Shown here one piece after another: positions 10,230-22,585 of a stretch of DNA of 64,000 nucleotides (its first letter is position 1; every line of letters begins with the position of its first letter). The translations under genes and the position numbers were made by a program. Origin of the DNA: Nemophila menziesii (lineage: Eukaryota > Streptophyta > Magnoliopsida > Boraginales > Hydrophyllaceae); contig JARWIR010000035.1 in the NCBI GenBank assembly GCA_029959085.1, forward strand, positions 4,012,501 through 4,076,500. Reading direction: 5' to 3'. Below the pieces are notes generated by a model. The model was not told where the DNA came from, ran no database searches, and was given only the letters and a program-made list of their open reading frames with translations.

Positions 10230-12190
10230 TTAAATGTTTCTTATTGTTGTTTCTTTTTTTCTCATTTTTCGTGATATTAAACTCTCTGCACTAGTTTTTA
10301 ATGGGAGATTGGATTTTTAGAGTTGAGATGACTATGTTTGACCTTGTACTTAAATCATTTTTATTTTTGACATTTTTTGATCCTGAAAAGGGGATTTAGT
10401 GTATATTGTAGGGCTGGTGTGGAGTGGAAAGTTGTGTAAACTTCAATTAACAAATATAGAAACTCACTAATCGAAAACCAAAATAAGACTAGTGTAAGGT
10501 TAGATCCCTAAAGGGAAATTTTATGATAAAATATCCACAACCCTATATATTTAAGTCCCTCTTTCAAATAATGTTAAGAATTTAAATCAATCCAATTTTG
10601 AAGATAACAATCTTGTCATAAAGGAATTTAAGAGCAAGAATGAATGAATAGCGAGGTTTGTTAATTATATTTTTGGATTGCATCCTCGAAAGTATTTTCA
10701 TATGAGAATTACTAATAAAAGAATCACCACATATGTGCATCTTGAAAAAACATTTAATATTAGTTTAATTACATCTACCAATTGTAAAAAATGAAATAAG
10801 AATGTATTGAGCTGAATTAATTTACCATGACTCATTCAAAGTAATGATCTGACAAACTAAATAATAAAATTAAAACACTTTTCTTATATTTTTAATTTGT
10901 TAGTCTAATTGTTTGTAAAAATATGAGTCCTAACTCAGTTAAATTTACTATTACTATGAAAAATACTTGTGTTAAACCAAATAATATGTATGGAACTAAA
11001 AAAATAAAATATGTATTAATAATTAAATCTTAATCCTCTTTTCATTTTTTAGATGATCAACTAACCATCATCTTAGCCACCCATGTCTTAGTATTATTTG
11101 TTATTGATGGCTTTTAACATTCTACAAGTCTATTTATAAATTTTTTGCATAATTGTTAATTTGTCCCCAAGTGAAAAAATAAAATAAATAAATAACATCA
11201 TCAATTTGAGAGAAAGGAGAAAAAAAACTAGAAATGACTTTAAATATACTATTTTATTTACTCATCATATATTCATTGTAAATATTGTATAACATATTTC
11301 AAATTATAATATTTATGTTAATATATTTACATGTTTTAACATTAGAGGACGTACTTTAAAATCGTAGTTATAGAAGACGAAATTACATGACCATCAATCA
11401 TTTGGCTGTACATAAAAATATATGAGTCAATATATATATATTCATAACTTTGGACAATACAAAAAAAATTTATTATCAAAAAATTTTAAATTTTAATTTA
11501 TAATTTATAAATACAAATTGAATAACACCAATCAACATACTTTTTTTTCTTCAATTTTTTTTAATTGTAATTCTAAAAATAAATTAAATGAATAAATTGA
11601 ATTAAACATGAAAAAATTGTCAAAAAAATTTACCTTTTGCAAAATGAAGTCAATTTTTTAGTATTTTTTTTGATCTTCCTCTTCTCCTATATCTATTATG
11701 GTTGAAAAAAGCCAATAAAAAAGTACAAGATATTGAAGTAACAGTTTCTTTAGAAGTAGCGGTGAGAATTAGTTTATTCAGATGTTGCGGTGAGAATTTG
11801 TCAAATGTTGACTATCTATATCTCTAAACCTGGCCGAATCAAATTAAATGTATAAAGACTTATAATACAATGGACTAACTGTTTGAAAAACGAGCGGGCC
11901 ATATGTACCAATTCTCTATGTTTATTCTCTTTTTGTTTAACTATAAAACTTTAAATATCACTGATAATTTCTATACATTAAGTAATGTGTTGTAGCATTT
12001 AGCAGATTTCAATAAAAACTACAATGTGTAAGTTTTACAACTACATTAAAACGTTAAGAACCATTTAGAAACTTTAATTAATAGTCAAAAAGTCTGGCAA
12101 GAAAATTAGAAATGTGAAGAGCTAATAGTTCAGACATAGCACTTAATATTTCAACTTAAAAAAAAAACTCAAACTCAGATAAATAAAAAC
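10230..12190. other. AT-rich spacer of unit A, no gene seen
   Basis: Mostly A/T words with poly-purine and poly-pyrimidine runs. The junction of the 1.5-kb deletion lies at about 10755-10762. Around 11805-11940 there are degraded remains of the block kept better at 19690-19926 (ctatatctctaa, ggccatatgtaccaa). Confidence 0.6.
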
Positions 12191-12213
12191 ATCATGGGAT
12201 AAGATAATTTACC

Positions 12214-12570
12214 TTATCAACTAAAATGATAAGTAAATTTGGGAATTCTCGGGTACCTATGATGAGGAAAAACAAAAATGTTAAACACAAAATCATGTTA
12301 TAAAATATAATCCTTACTATTTAAAGTCCATCCGCTGGGTATGAACTCTTGACTAGTACATGTACATGGTCTACATTAGAAACAATCACATTAATTCTAC
12401 AAATGATAACACTGAATACGTATTTTCGAAAAAGAATTGAATAAGCAAAAAAAAGAAATAAAAGTCATGACGTATCCAAAGAAGTCAAATACATAAATCT
12501 CCCAACGATGCTAAAATAACTCCAGTAGCTATAGTTGTTCCGATAGAATGACCTTAAACAATAAAAAAAC
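12214..12570 (-). pseudogene. Nucleotide-sugar transporter exon fragment, unit A
   Basis: Degraded copy of the exon described at 46517-46890. The donor GTAAAT follows the exon end at 12214. This copy is the most diverged at its 3' end (ataagtaaatttgg). It retains the ASLGDL-type segment near 12490-12520, which best matches the transmembrane GDFxFDLFGY region of the family. Confidence 0.55.
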
Positions 12571-12727
12571 AAAAATCCATTTTCGATTCTAATGTATAAC
12601 AAAATATTTTTTTGTCGAATACTTGAGTTGTAGGACTTTTTTTCCCATAAAAGAATCAAAAAATTAATATAGAGAGGGGTGTGAGTCTTTTGATAATTCT
12701 ATACATTGGAATCAATAGTTTTAGTAT

Positions 12728-12915
12728 TTGCAAGGAAGGGAATTTGTAATTATGCTTGAGAGAGCTGAAGAAGCAGATTTTCCAATTAATAGGAAAATCC
12801 ATATTTACCACTATTGTTTTAAAAGGGAGAAATACTCCCGTGTGGTTTTCCAATTCGAAACACCATTGTTAAAAGCATGCATGTTGGGTCTCGGTTTGTG
12901 CAACCATACATAAAT
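12728..12915 (+). pseudogene. Anonymous conserved block 2, unit A
   Basis: A short open stretch preceded by a pyrimidine-rich acceptor-like tract (tttagtatttgcaag). Residues ADFPINRKIHIYHYCFK correspond to the better copy at 54770-54973. It immediately precedes the LINE of the next unit. Family unknown. Confidence 0.45.
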
Positions 12916-15900
12916 AAACAGTTTATTTTTTGAACTAAGAAAAAGTTATTTGGAGAGCTTTGCTAAATTTTTTAATATGTCGTTTTGACGGCCTATGTGG
13001 ATCTTCATGGGAAAACAAGTGGTTTAACTCTCGTTATTAAAGATAATGTTAAATAAATAGGTTATCTAATTCTAAAAACATCATCCATTCCAATAGTGTT
13101 ATGGCTACTGTAGGGTTGGTCTTTTATTTTCTTTGTTTATGGCCCCTACCAATTGTTAGAAAGATGATATCTTAAAATATCTTATTTTATGTAAATCATC
13201 CTAGACATTCCATGGCATATTTATGGATACTTTAACTTCTTAAGATATCCATCCAAAAAAGGGAAATGGTTGCGATTAAGGGGTAAAATTTGCACGTTTT
13301 TACTAATTTTATTGATGAAATGTCTTTCTTTGGTTTTCCCTTTAAAGGGTACAGTTTTTCTTGGTAAAATTGAAGAAGTGTGTATAACCTATTTAAGAAA
13401 GTGTTTAAGAATGGTTTAGACTTTTTTTATAATTTATTTTGTTCTCCAAATCCTAGACAATTCTCCTTCCGACAGTAGATATTTGTTATTCTTTGTTGGT
13501 CTTGTATCGTACTATTTTGTATAAAAACGATAATATGTTCTTTTTATGACAAAAACTTTATGTCTAGCATGTCTTGTTATTCTATTGTTGTTGAAACTTA
13601 CATTAGTTGTAAAAATGCTCTTGAAAAAGGTAATAAGAGATTTCACCTGAAATGTTTTCCCTTGATTAATTCTATTACAGAGTGTAGAAAAAAGATTTTA
13701 AATAACATATTTCATATTGAAAAGATTATTTAGATCTTACATAATCTATCTAATATTCCTTACTCGTATGTTAACAATGATAAGTTGTATACTAAATCAC
13801 TAAAGAAGTATTGGCTCAAGGAAGGGTCGTCCTGGCTCACATAGGAAAGATTAAATAGATGATTCTTGGAAATAGAAATACAAAGTATTTTCCTACATCC
13901 ACTACGACTCAAAGGATTAAAACTAATATTTTATGACTGGAATTATATGATTGGAATTGATTAGAAAATTCTAATAAAACTAGGTATGACATCACGAACT
14001 ATTTTTCTAATTTTTTCCAATATATAGGCACTCATGATATTTCACATATTATTTATAAACTTCACGGAGCGGTTAATGGTGATATGAATTTTTATATTAT
14101 GAAACCAATAACTATGTACATTGTTAGAGAAGTTGTATGGGATAAAAATGCAGATTAAACCTCGGGCCCATGTGTCTTCATTAATTATTTCTTCCGAAAA
14201 TATGTGAAAATGATAAAATTTAACGTATTTAGGGTTTTAATTGATCAAATTATGAATAATAGAAACATGATCTCTATTAATCTCATTTTAATTACCTTGT
14301 TCATGTAGTTGATAGCCCAAACAATATTTGTCAATTGAGACACATTAGTTGCGAGAATTTCACATGTAAGGTCATTGTAAAGCTCTTTGTAAAGAGATAG
14401 ATATCTATTTTGCATATTTGTGTACATGAACCTTAATCGGTAGATCAATATATGGTAATATCTTACTTTCTCATGAGACGAGATATCATTTAACAAACAA
14501 GTACTCTCTTCAGTGTGGATATGTCTAAAAGTGTATGAACATCTGGAATGGATTTCATTAAGTCTCTTCTTACGAAAATGGTTTCTTATTGAGATGGATT
14601 GATTAGAATATGAAATCCCTTGCATTTTCTTTGGGTTGTTCTTGGAGTTTTCCTAATCATCTAGGGAATTATCCATGCTTATTTTTCTTTTGTATTGTAT
14701 CATCTTATTTTGCACAAAATTTCGTTTATATAGACCAAACAACTAAAAGACATTTAAAACTTGATAAAATGAAAATTAATCAAATACGACAATTAAGCAT
14801 GTGTTAGACCGAGATATATAATCAAAACGATGTCTCTCTTATAGTAAATATTTTCACAAATAGAGAGACACTAGTTCCAGCAATCAAAGTCTGAGTGTAT
14901 CAATTCGGGAGATCAAAATACATGTCTCTATTATCTTTCAAGGATTAAGATAAAAAAGAGTATCGTTATTCGAGGTTCATGGACATTAACAAACGATTGT
15001 TCGAAGAAGTAATTATTGTAAAAACACATGTTCATAACTATTTTTCTACACTATACTCAACCCAAAGTCCTTATGTAGGTGACTAAGCGCTTCACAATAT
15101 TTCATTTATTGAAGAGAAAAAAATCCTTGTTCCTTGTGTCTAGATTGAAAGTTGTAGAGACTTGGGAGTCAGTTCGTCAATCAAATACAAATAAAACACA
15201 TGATCCAGATTGTATGTTAGTAGTCTTCTTTCAGTTGTCGTGGGTCGAACTAATTTTGGATGCTAGACCATTGCGTGAAGGATAATACAATCCAACGTAA
15301 GTAACACTTATACTTCTCATATGAAAAAAATGGATCCATAAAAGACGATGAATACATTTTTGACCCCATTATATGAATGTATAGGAACTTACAAGAATAG
15401 CTTCATCCCTGGTCGGTAGACCATATATAACATTGTGTTGATTCAGGAGGTGGACTATCAAATATGAAATGTCAGCGAAGTACAGGGATCTATATAAATT
15501 ATGATAGATCTCACTAAAACGAATAATGAAATATGTTGGGAGTTCATATATGACACAAGAAAGAAGTTTTAATTTCTCTTCATGGGTGTCTCTTATTATT
15601 TTGCGATTCCCTATAACACTATGCAGGTTTTGTGGAATAGGAGACATGGACTTAATTCATGGAAATTCGCCACGATGATCCTCTTGATACCTATATATTT
15701 TTATTTTACATGGATTGTATTTTGCTTTATACATATGAATTATGTGAGAAGGGTATACGAACGTCTCTTTGCCTCCATAGGTGTAGGCCCTAAATATCTC
15801 ATACTTTATGACATTATTTGTAGAGGCCTCCGAGCCCCAAACTAAGATAATAGAAAAGACTATGCAGATATTTTCTAATGAAACGAGTCAAAAAATAAGT

Positions 15901-16400
15901 GCCAAAAAGTATATAATCTATTTTCCTAAGACTGGTTACGAGGTAACAAAGGCCTTTTATCAAACAATAATGAATATTATTGAGTATAAACTTGGGAACG
16001 TATTCGGCTAGCGTTATAGGCTTAGGACATCCCCAAAAGGATTCTTTAGGAATATCACTAATAATCTGAAGTAGAGTCGACCATAATAGAAAGCGCAAAA
16101 TCTAACCATGGTAGGAAGGATGATGTTATCACTATATGTACTAAGTATTATTCCCACCTATACTGTGTATACCATGAAACTATTGATACATGTGTATAAC
16201 AATGTTGACCTCATTGTTCAAAATTATTTTTCGGGAGTGTTAGAAGATGCTAGTAAACATATTAGTTGGCATGGAATAAGCTATTAATGCAGAAGATTGA
16301 CGGGGACTTGGGTTTAAAGACATAGGTATTAAAAAATAAATTCTAGCTAGGTTAAGGTACCTAGAGATATCCCTTTCATATGGTTTAATGCATTGAAACA
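12871..16400 (+). pseudogene. LINE ORF2 remnant, unit B
   Basis: Same order and same lesions as unit A: GNRNTKYFPTST near 13868-13905, the KVYEHLEWIS region near 14525-14560, LFVEASEPQTKIIEKTMQIF at 15811-15873 without the catalytic Asp pair, and the thumb segment ending KLRYLEI near 16360. Short differences from unit A are scattered single bases, so the two were copied together. Confidence 0.8.
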
Positions 16401-16452
16401 AAAAAAATTAACAATCGAATGATGCACTTTAGAAACTTTGTGAAGCTATGTA

Positions 16453-16692
16453 TTGACTATTAATCATAGTCACAATGGAAAGTATGTCATGAGATACACT
16501 GAGTATAAATATCAATTTGATCCTGGTCATGATGGGAAGGTAATTTTTTACAGTCTTGGCTTTGGATTGTTCTCTTATTCTCAGTGTGATAACATTTCTA
16601 GTATTGACCTTACTCATGAATCATATTACCACAAGTTTCATCTTTTTATCACTAACACCTTGACAGTTGTCTACCCAACATCTTTATACTAA
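16453..16692 (+). pseudogene. Anonymous conserved block 1, unit B
   Basis: An open stretch of 79 codons with NHSHNGKYVMRYTEYKYQFD, then FSYSQCDNISSIDLTHESYY. It is one of eight copies. Which strand was coding is uncertain: the antisense frame is also open for about 62 codons. The plus frame is favoured because its residues are the ones conserved in the most diverged copy (58436). Confidence 0.45.
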
Positions 16693-17499
16693 TGCCAGTC
16701 TTAAATGTTTCTTATTGTTGTTTATTTTTTTCTCATTTTTCGTGATATTAAACTCTCTGCACTAGTTTTTAATGGGAGATTGGATTTTTAGAGTTGAGAT
16801 GACTATGTTTGACCTTATACTTAAATCATTTTTATTTTTGACATTTTTTTATCCTGAAAAGTGGATTTAGTGTATATTGTAGGGTTGGTGTGGACTGGAA
16901 AGTTGTGTAAACTTCAATTAAAATATATAGAAACTCACTAATCGAAAACCAAAATAAGACTAGTGTAAGTTTAGATCCCTAAAGGGAAATTTTATGATAG
17001 AATATCCACAACCCTATATATTTAAGTCCCTCTTACAAATAATGTTAAGAATTTAAATCAATCGACTTTTATAGATAACAATCATGTCATAAAGGAATTT
17101 AAGAGCATGAATACATGAATAGCGAGGTTTGTTAATTATATTTTTGGATTGCATCCTCGAAAGTATTTTCAGCCTGTTGCGTTTATATGAGAATTACTAA
17201 TAAAAGAATCACCACATATGTGCATCTTGAAAAAACATTTAATATGCTTTTAGATCCCTTAAAGAAACTTTTAGGTGAAGCGCCATGAGTGCGTTTCTAA
17301 AAAAATACTTAAAGTGCATATATACCCCTTAAAAATACTTCAACTAGTTTTGCCACAATTTTTTGTACTTTTGTTCACTTAGTTTAAAAGAAAAATTATT
17401 CCTTTACAAATTCTTAGTGTGAAAACGATAAATCTGAATTTCAAAATACAAACTATGACGCGTATATAGTCCGTTTTTTATTTGCAAATCAAAATTTTA

Positions 17500-17700
17500 T
17501 TAAAATGGATCAACATCCCTTTTTCTTTACAACTTTCTCAGGCCTTAAGATTTGCTAACTCTACATCTTTTTGTTGGCCAACCTACAAGATAGACCCTAC
17601 TAAATACCACGTGTTAACGTCAATCCACTCACCAAGATGCGATGAGTGGTATATGTTTTTTTCTCTAGCCAGAATCGATATCCCGAACAATGACAGCTAA
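17500..17700 (+). pseudogene. Anonymous exon-like block 3, unit B
   Basis: An acceptor-like tract (ctttacaactttctcag) is followed by a frame reading ALRFANSTSFCWPTYKID, then YHVLTSIHSPRCDEWYMFF, closed by a stop at 17698. Five copies in the array keep this frame open. It looks like an internal exon captured from a host gene, but I cannot name the family. Confidence 0.45.
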
Positions 17701-17770
17701 CATACATTTTACACGGAGATATTTCTGAATCTTATAAATATTTTCCTAAATGTATTAAAGGAAGAATTTA

Positions 17771-17945
17771 ATGAAATTTATGGTTTTTTTATTTTTACCA
17801 ATTTCGATTGCTAATGAACTATATAATAGCGATGTCAATACATTAGTGAGCACCGCTTATACAACTCACTCACTCTTCTCTCTATCTCTCTCCACTCTCT
17901 TTCTTTATCTCTCCACTCCATCTCGCTCCAATTTCAACACTTAAC
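17771..17945 (+). other. Conserved block 4 with a pyrimidine-rich tract, unit B
   Basis: A start-like ATG (aatttaatgaaatttatgg) is followed about 70 bp later by a run of CT-rich sequence (tctctatctctctccactc). In units D, E and F the frame is open for 65-102 codons, but the run itself is low complexity. It could equally be a plant core-promoter Y patch or an untranslated leader. Confidence 0.35.
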
Positions 17946-17949
17946 ATAT

Positions 17950-19680
17950 TGCTCGCGAACCTTAACCTGAAATTTAACATGTAAGAATAAAAAATAAATA
18001 ACTTAGTAAATTGTTAAGACACTATTGGTTTAATATTATGGTGAAATGAGAGTTATTAAGTATAAATGAGTTTTTTTAAGGCCTAGATCAAGCATAAATA
18101 TGAAATCAATTATAAATGTACCTGAAGTAAAGGTTGTGTGAATAAAGATGAAGGAGAATGGTACACGAAATTCCAGTGGATTTGTTGCAAGAGGAAAAAG
18201 AAAAATAGATTTTTTGAGTTGAAAAAGATTGGAAGATTTTCCTAGTTTTTGGAGAATACTAAAAGATATCACACTAGATGTCTAGATCCAACTTTCTGGC
18301 TAAGGTTGTCATATTTCTTATATTCTAACTTATCAGGAAAGGAACCATAGTGCCGTTCATTTGTACCTTTATTTATATATATATGAAAAACCGGTAATAT
18401 AATTTTAATTTTAAAAAATAAATTAAACACCAAATAAATATATATTTTTTGAGATAAAAACAAACTAAAAAAATTAAAATCTTATTATTAATTTGTTTTT
18501 ATTAAATTTTTATTATTAAGAATATTGATATAGGAACTCATTAATTGTATCAAAAATAAATAAATTATAATAAAATGGCCCACGGGTGAAAAATATAAAC
18601 AGAAATTTTGATCTAATTTATACAATCTTGGTCATTAATTAAATTAGATCTAATGGCTAGAAAGAATTAAATTTTGATCCAAAGACAAAAAAATATAGAG
18701 GAAAATAGGATATTTATATTTATATATGTTTCATCATATTACTAAAAAAATCAAATTAATTTAATTGACATTCTATCAATTGTCAATAATGAAAATAATA
18801 ATTTATTGAGTTGAATTAATTTACCATGGCTAATTCAATGTTATGTTGTCAAATTCGTTAAAGTTTAAAACACTAATGATCTAACAAATAATATAATAAA
18901 ACTAAAACACTTTTCTTTTTTTAAAATTCTTAGTCTAATTGTTAGTAAAAATAATTTAGTCCTTACTCATTTAAATTTACTATTACTGTGAAAAATGATT
19001 GTGTTAAACCAAATAACATGTATGGACAACAAGCTAAAAAAATAAAATATGTATGAATAATTAAATCTTAATTCACTTTTCATTTTTAAGACGATTAATT
19101 AACCATCATCATAGCCACACATGTCTCAATATTTTTTTTATTGATGGCTTTTAATATTCTACAAGTCTATTTATAAAACAATTGCATAATTGTTAATTTG
19201 TATCCAAGTGAAAAATAAAATAAATAAATAAATAACATCATCAATTTGAGAGAAAGGGGAAACAAACTAGAAATAGCTTTAAATATACAATATTATTTAC
19301 TCATCAAAGTATATGAGTCAATATATATATATATATATATTAATAACATTGGATGATACAATTAAACTTTTACAAAATATTATAAAAAAAGTTAAATTTT
19401 AATTCCTAATTTATAAATACAAAATAAATAACACCAATCAACATACTTTTTTTCAATATTTTTATTGTAATTATAAAAAAAATTAAATGAATAAATTGTA
19501 TTAAACATGAAAAAATCGTCAAAGTAATTTACCTTTTGCCAAATGAAGACGATTTTTTAGTATTATTTTTTCTTTTTGTTTATATTTCTCTTATTCTATA
19601 TCCATCATGGTTGAATAAACACAATAACAAAGATAAAAAATATTGAAGTAACGGTTTATTTAGAAGTTGCGGTGAGAATT
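17950..19680. other. AT-rich spacer of unit B, no gene seen
   Basis: Long stretch of A/T-rich sequence with short homopolymers and an (AT) run at about 19320-19342. A minus-strand open stretch at 18036-18272 has no recognisable domain and is not conserved as an open frame in the other units. Confidence 0.6.
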
Positions 19681-19689
19681 TGTCTATAG

Positions 19690-19926
19690 CGGCAAAGGAA
19701 GAAATGACAGAGTTGGTGTTTCAAAAAGAAGGGTTTGTATATGGTGGAGGGCCTAATTATGGGCTTGTTTTGCTTTATCTTTTGGACCCTACTCGCTCAA
19801 GTATTGACCATCTATATCTCTAATCTTGGGCCTAATCAAACTAAACTAATAAAGACTTATAATAAAATGGGCCATATGTACCAATTCTCTATGTTTATTC
19901 TCTTTTTTTTAATTATAAAACTTTAA
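19690..19926 (+). pseudogene. Anonymous conserved block 5 with one hydrophobic segment, unit B
   Basis: Open frame MVEGLIMGLFCFIFWTLLAQ followed by VLTIYISNLGPNQTK. The hydrophobic run is long enough to span a membrane. The N-terminal part (EEMTELV) is truncated relative to the copies in units C, D and F (DEMTELWCREYG) by a small deletion. No known family recognised; it may be a fortuitous frame. Confidence 0.35.
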
Positions 19927-20186
19927 GTTTCATTGAAAATTTCTATGCATTAAGTAATGTTTTGTATTATTAGCAGATTTCAGTGAATATTACATTTTGT
20001 ATCTTTTGCAACTACATTAAAACGTTAAGAACCATTCAAAATCTTTAATTAATAGTCAAAAAGTCTAGTAAGAAAATTGGAAATGTGAAAAGCTATTAGT
20101 TCGAACATAGCACTTAACATTTCAACATAAAAAAAAGAAACTCAAACTCAGATAAATAGAAACATCATGGGATGAGATAATTTACC

Positions 20187-20560
20187 TTGTTAACTAAAAT
20201 GACGATTGAATTTGGGAATTCTCTAATACCTAGAATGAGGAAAAGCGAAAATGTTAAAGACAAAATCATGTTATAAAATATAATCTCGACTAATGATAGT
20301 CCATCGGTTGGATCTGATCTCTCAACTAGTATGTGTACATGGTCTACACTAGAAACAATCACTTTAATTCTACAAATGATAATATTGAATTAGTGTTTTC
20401 AAAAAAAATTGAATAAGCAAAAAAAAGAAAAAATAGTCATAATGTATCCAAATAAGTCAAATACATAAATATCCCAAAAATGCTAATATAACTACAGTAG
20501 TTATAGTTGTTCCAAATGACCTTAAATAACAAAAGAACAAAAATCCATTTTCGATTCTAA
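20187..20560 (-). pseudogene. Nucleotide-sugar transporter exon fragment, unit B
   Basis: Minus-strand frame with HVHILVERSDPTDGLSLVEI, then REFPNSIVILVNK ending at a GTAAAT donor (20186). The upstream part YVFDLFGYIM is in a shifted frame (20440-20485). This order matches the region of plant UDP-sugar transporters running from GDFSFDLFGY through EKSGAEDGLSSVEIMFYN to EFPNSL. Frameshifts and the absence of other exons make it a pseudogene. Confidence 0.65.
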
Positions 20561-20698
20561 TGTTTAACAAATTTTATTTTTTGAATACTTGAGTTCTAGG
20601 ACTTGCTTACCTATTAAAGAATCGAAAAATTAATATCGAGAGTTGTGTGAGTCTTTTGATAGTGATATAAATTGGAATAAATTGTTTTAGTATTTGCA

Positions 20699-20885
20699 GG
20701 GAAGGGAATTTGAAATTATGCTAGAGAAAGCTGATGAAGCAGATTTTCTAATTAATAGAAAAATCCATATTCCCCCTTATTGTTTAAAAGGGATAAATAC
20801 TCCCGAATGATTTTCCAATTTGATACACCATTGCCAAAAGCATGCATGTTGGATGTCGGTTTGTGCCACATACATAGATATACAG
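20699..20885 (+). pseudogene. Anonymous conserved block 2, unit B
   Basis: After the acceptor-like tttagtatttgcag the frame reads GREFEIMLEKADEADFLINR. It breaks at aatga near 20808. See 54770-54973 for the most open copy. Confidence 0.45.
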
Positions 20886-22580
20886 TTAATTTATTAAATT
20901 AAGAAAAAATTATTTGGAAAGCTTTGCTAAACTTGTTAATATGTCGTTGATGGCCTATGTGGATCTTAATGGGAAAACAAGTGATTTATCTTTCATTTTA
21001 AAAGATAACGATAATTGAATAGGTTATCTAGCTGTAAAAACATCATCCATTTCAATAGTTTTGTCGCTACTGTAGGGCTGGTCTTTAATTTCTTTGTTTA
21101 TGGCCCCTACCAATGGTGAAAAAGATGATATCTTAAAATATTTTGTTTGATGTACATCTTCCTAGACATTCCATGGAATATTACTAGATACTTTAACTTC
21201 TTAAGATATCCATCCAAAAAATGGAAATGGTTGCGACTAAGGGGTAAAATTTGCACATTTTTACTAATTTTATTGATGAAATGTCTTTGTCTGATATTCC
21301 CTTTAAAGGGTGTAGTTTTTCTTGGTAAAATGGAAGAAGTATGTATAACCTATTTAAGCAATTGTTTAACAATGGTCTAGTCTATTTTTTATAATTTATT
21401 ATGCTTTCCAAATACTATAAAATTTTCCTTTCAATAGTAGATATTGGTAATTCTTCGTTGGTCTGTATCGTACTATTTTTGATTAAAACTATAATATGTT
21501 CTTTTTATGACAAAACTTTATATCTGGAAGGTCTTGCTATTCTATTGTTGTTGAAACTTACATTGGATGTAAAAAATTTCTTGCCTTGACTAATGCTATT
21601 ACAGAGTGTAGAAAAAAGATTTAAAACAACATATTTCATATTGAAAATATTATTTAGGTATATATAAATTTTATACTAAATCACTAAAGATGTATTGACT
21701 CAAGGAAGGGTCGTCTTGAGCTCAGAGATGAAAGAATAAATAGATAATTCTTGGAAATAGAAATACAAAGTATTTTCATGCATCCACGAAACTCAAAGGA
21801 TTAAAACTAATATTTTATAATTGGAATTATATGATTGTCATTGATTAGAAAAATATAATAAAATTAGGCATGACATCACGTACTATTTTTCTAATGTTTT
21901 CCAATATATATGCACATATGATATTTCGCGTGTCATTTATAAAGTTCATGGATTGGTCAATAATGATATCAATTTTGGTATTATGAAACCAATGACTATG
22001 TATATTGTTAGAAAAGTTGTGTGGGATATAAATAAAGATTAAACTCGGGCCCATGTAGCTTCATTTAATATTTCTTCTGAAAATATTGGAAAATGATAAA
22101 ATTTAACCATATTGAGGGTTTTAACCAATCTAATGAAGAATAATAGAAACATGATCTCTATTAATCTCACTTTAATTACCTTGTTCCAGTAGTTGATAGC
22201 CCAAAAATATTGGTCAATATATGGTAATATCTTACTTTCTCATAAGACGAGATATTATTTAACAAACAAGTACTCTATCCAATGTGGATATGTCTGAAAG
22301 TCTATGAATATTTGGAATGGATTTCATGTAGTCTCTTCTTACGAAAACGGTTTCTTACTGAGATGGATAGATTGTAATATGATATCCCTTGGGTTATCTT
22401 TAGGTTTTTCTCGGCGTTTGTCCAATCATATAGAGAATTATCCATTCATATTTGCCTTTTATATTGTTTCATTTTTATTCTGCACCAAATTTCGTTTATA
22501 TAGACAGAACAACACAAAGACACTAAAAACTTGATAAAATGAAAATTACTCAAATACGACAATTAAGCATGTGTTAGACC
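20836..22580 (+). pseudogene. LINE ORF2 remnant, unit C, part before the insertion
   Basis: The clearest endonuclease match in the window is here: FIDEMSLSDIPFKGCSFSW near 21268-21330, followed by a stop and NGRSM. It corresponds to the plant LINE pattern F..FI.D..L.DL...G..FTW.NGR. The finger region near 22190-22225 lacks about 123 bp that unit E keeps. KVYEYLEWIS is at 22297-22326. The sequence stops abruptly at gttagacc (22580). Confidence 0.8.
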
Positions 22581-22585
22581 ATTAG

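Larger units (their letters stand above)
6402..12870. repeat. Tandem unit A (about 6.5 kb)
   Basis: First visible unit of the array, taking aaaagcatgcatgtt as the unit marker. It is about 1.5 kb shorter than unit B because the sequence between aacatttaatat (about 10760) and tagtttaatt is missing; unit B holds the missing part at about 17240-18755. LINE sequence fills 6402-9930, an ORF-like block lies at 9985-10220, AT-rich DNA without recognisable genes at 10230-12190, then the transporter exon fragment and the short plus-strand block. Confidence 0.9.
12871..20835. repeat. Tandem unit B (about 8.0 kb)
   Basis: Begins at the marker aaaagcatgcatgtt (12871). The LINE part is nearly the same as unit A and distinct from units C-G (type 1). 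The tail from about 16450 on closely matches the tails of units C and D. It has no internal duplication and no large deletion, so it is the reference for type 1. Confidence 0.92.

Noticed and set aside
16429..16617. Minus-strand 62-codon frame (repeated in other units) beginning MSKVNTRNVITLRIRE
   Set aside because: Antisense of block 1. The plus frame is the one conserved in residue content in the most diverged copy, although neither is certain to be coding.
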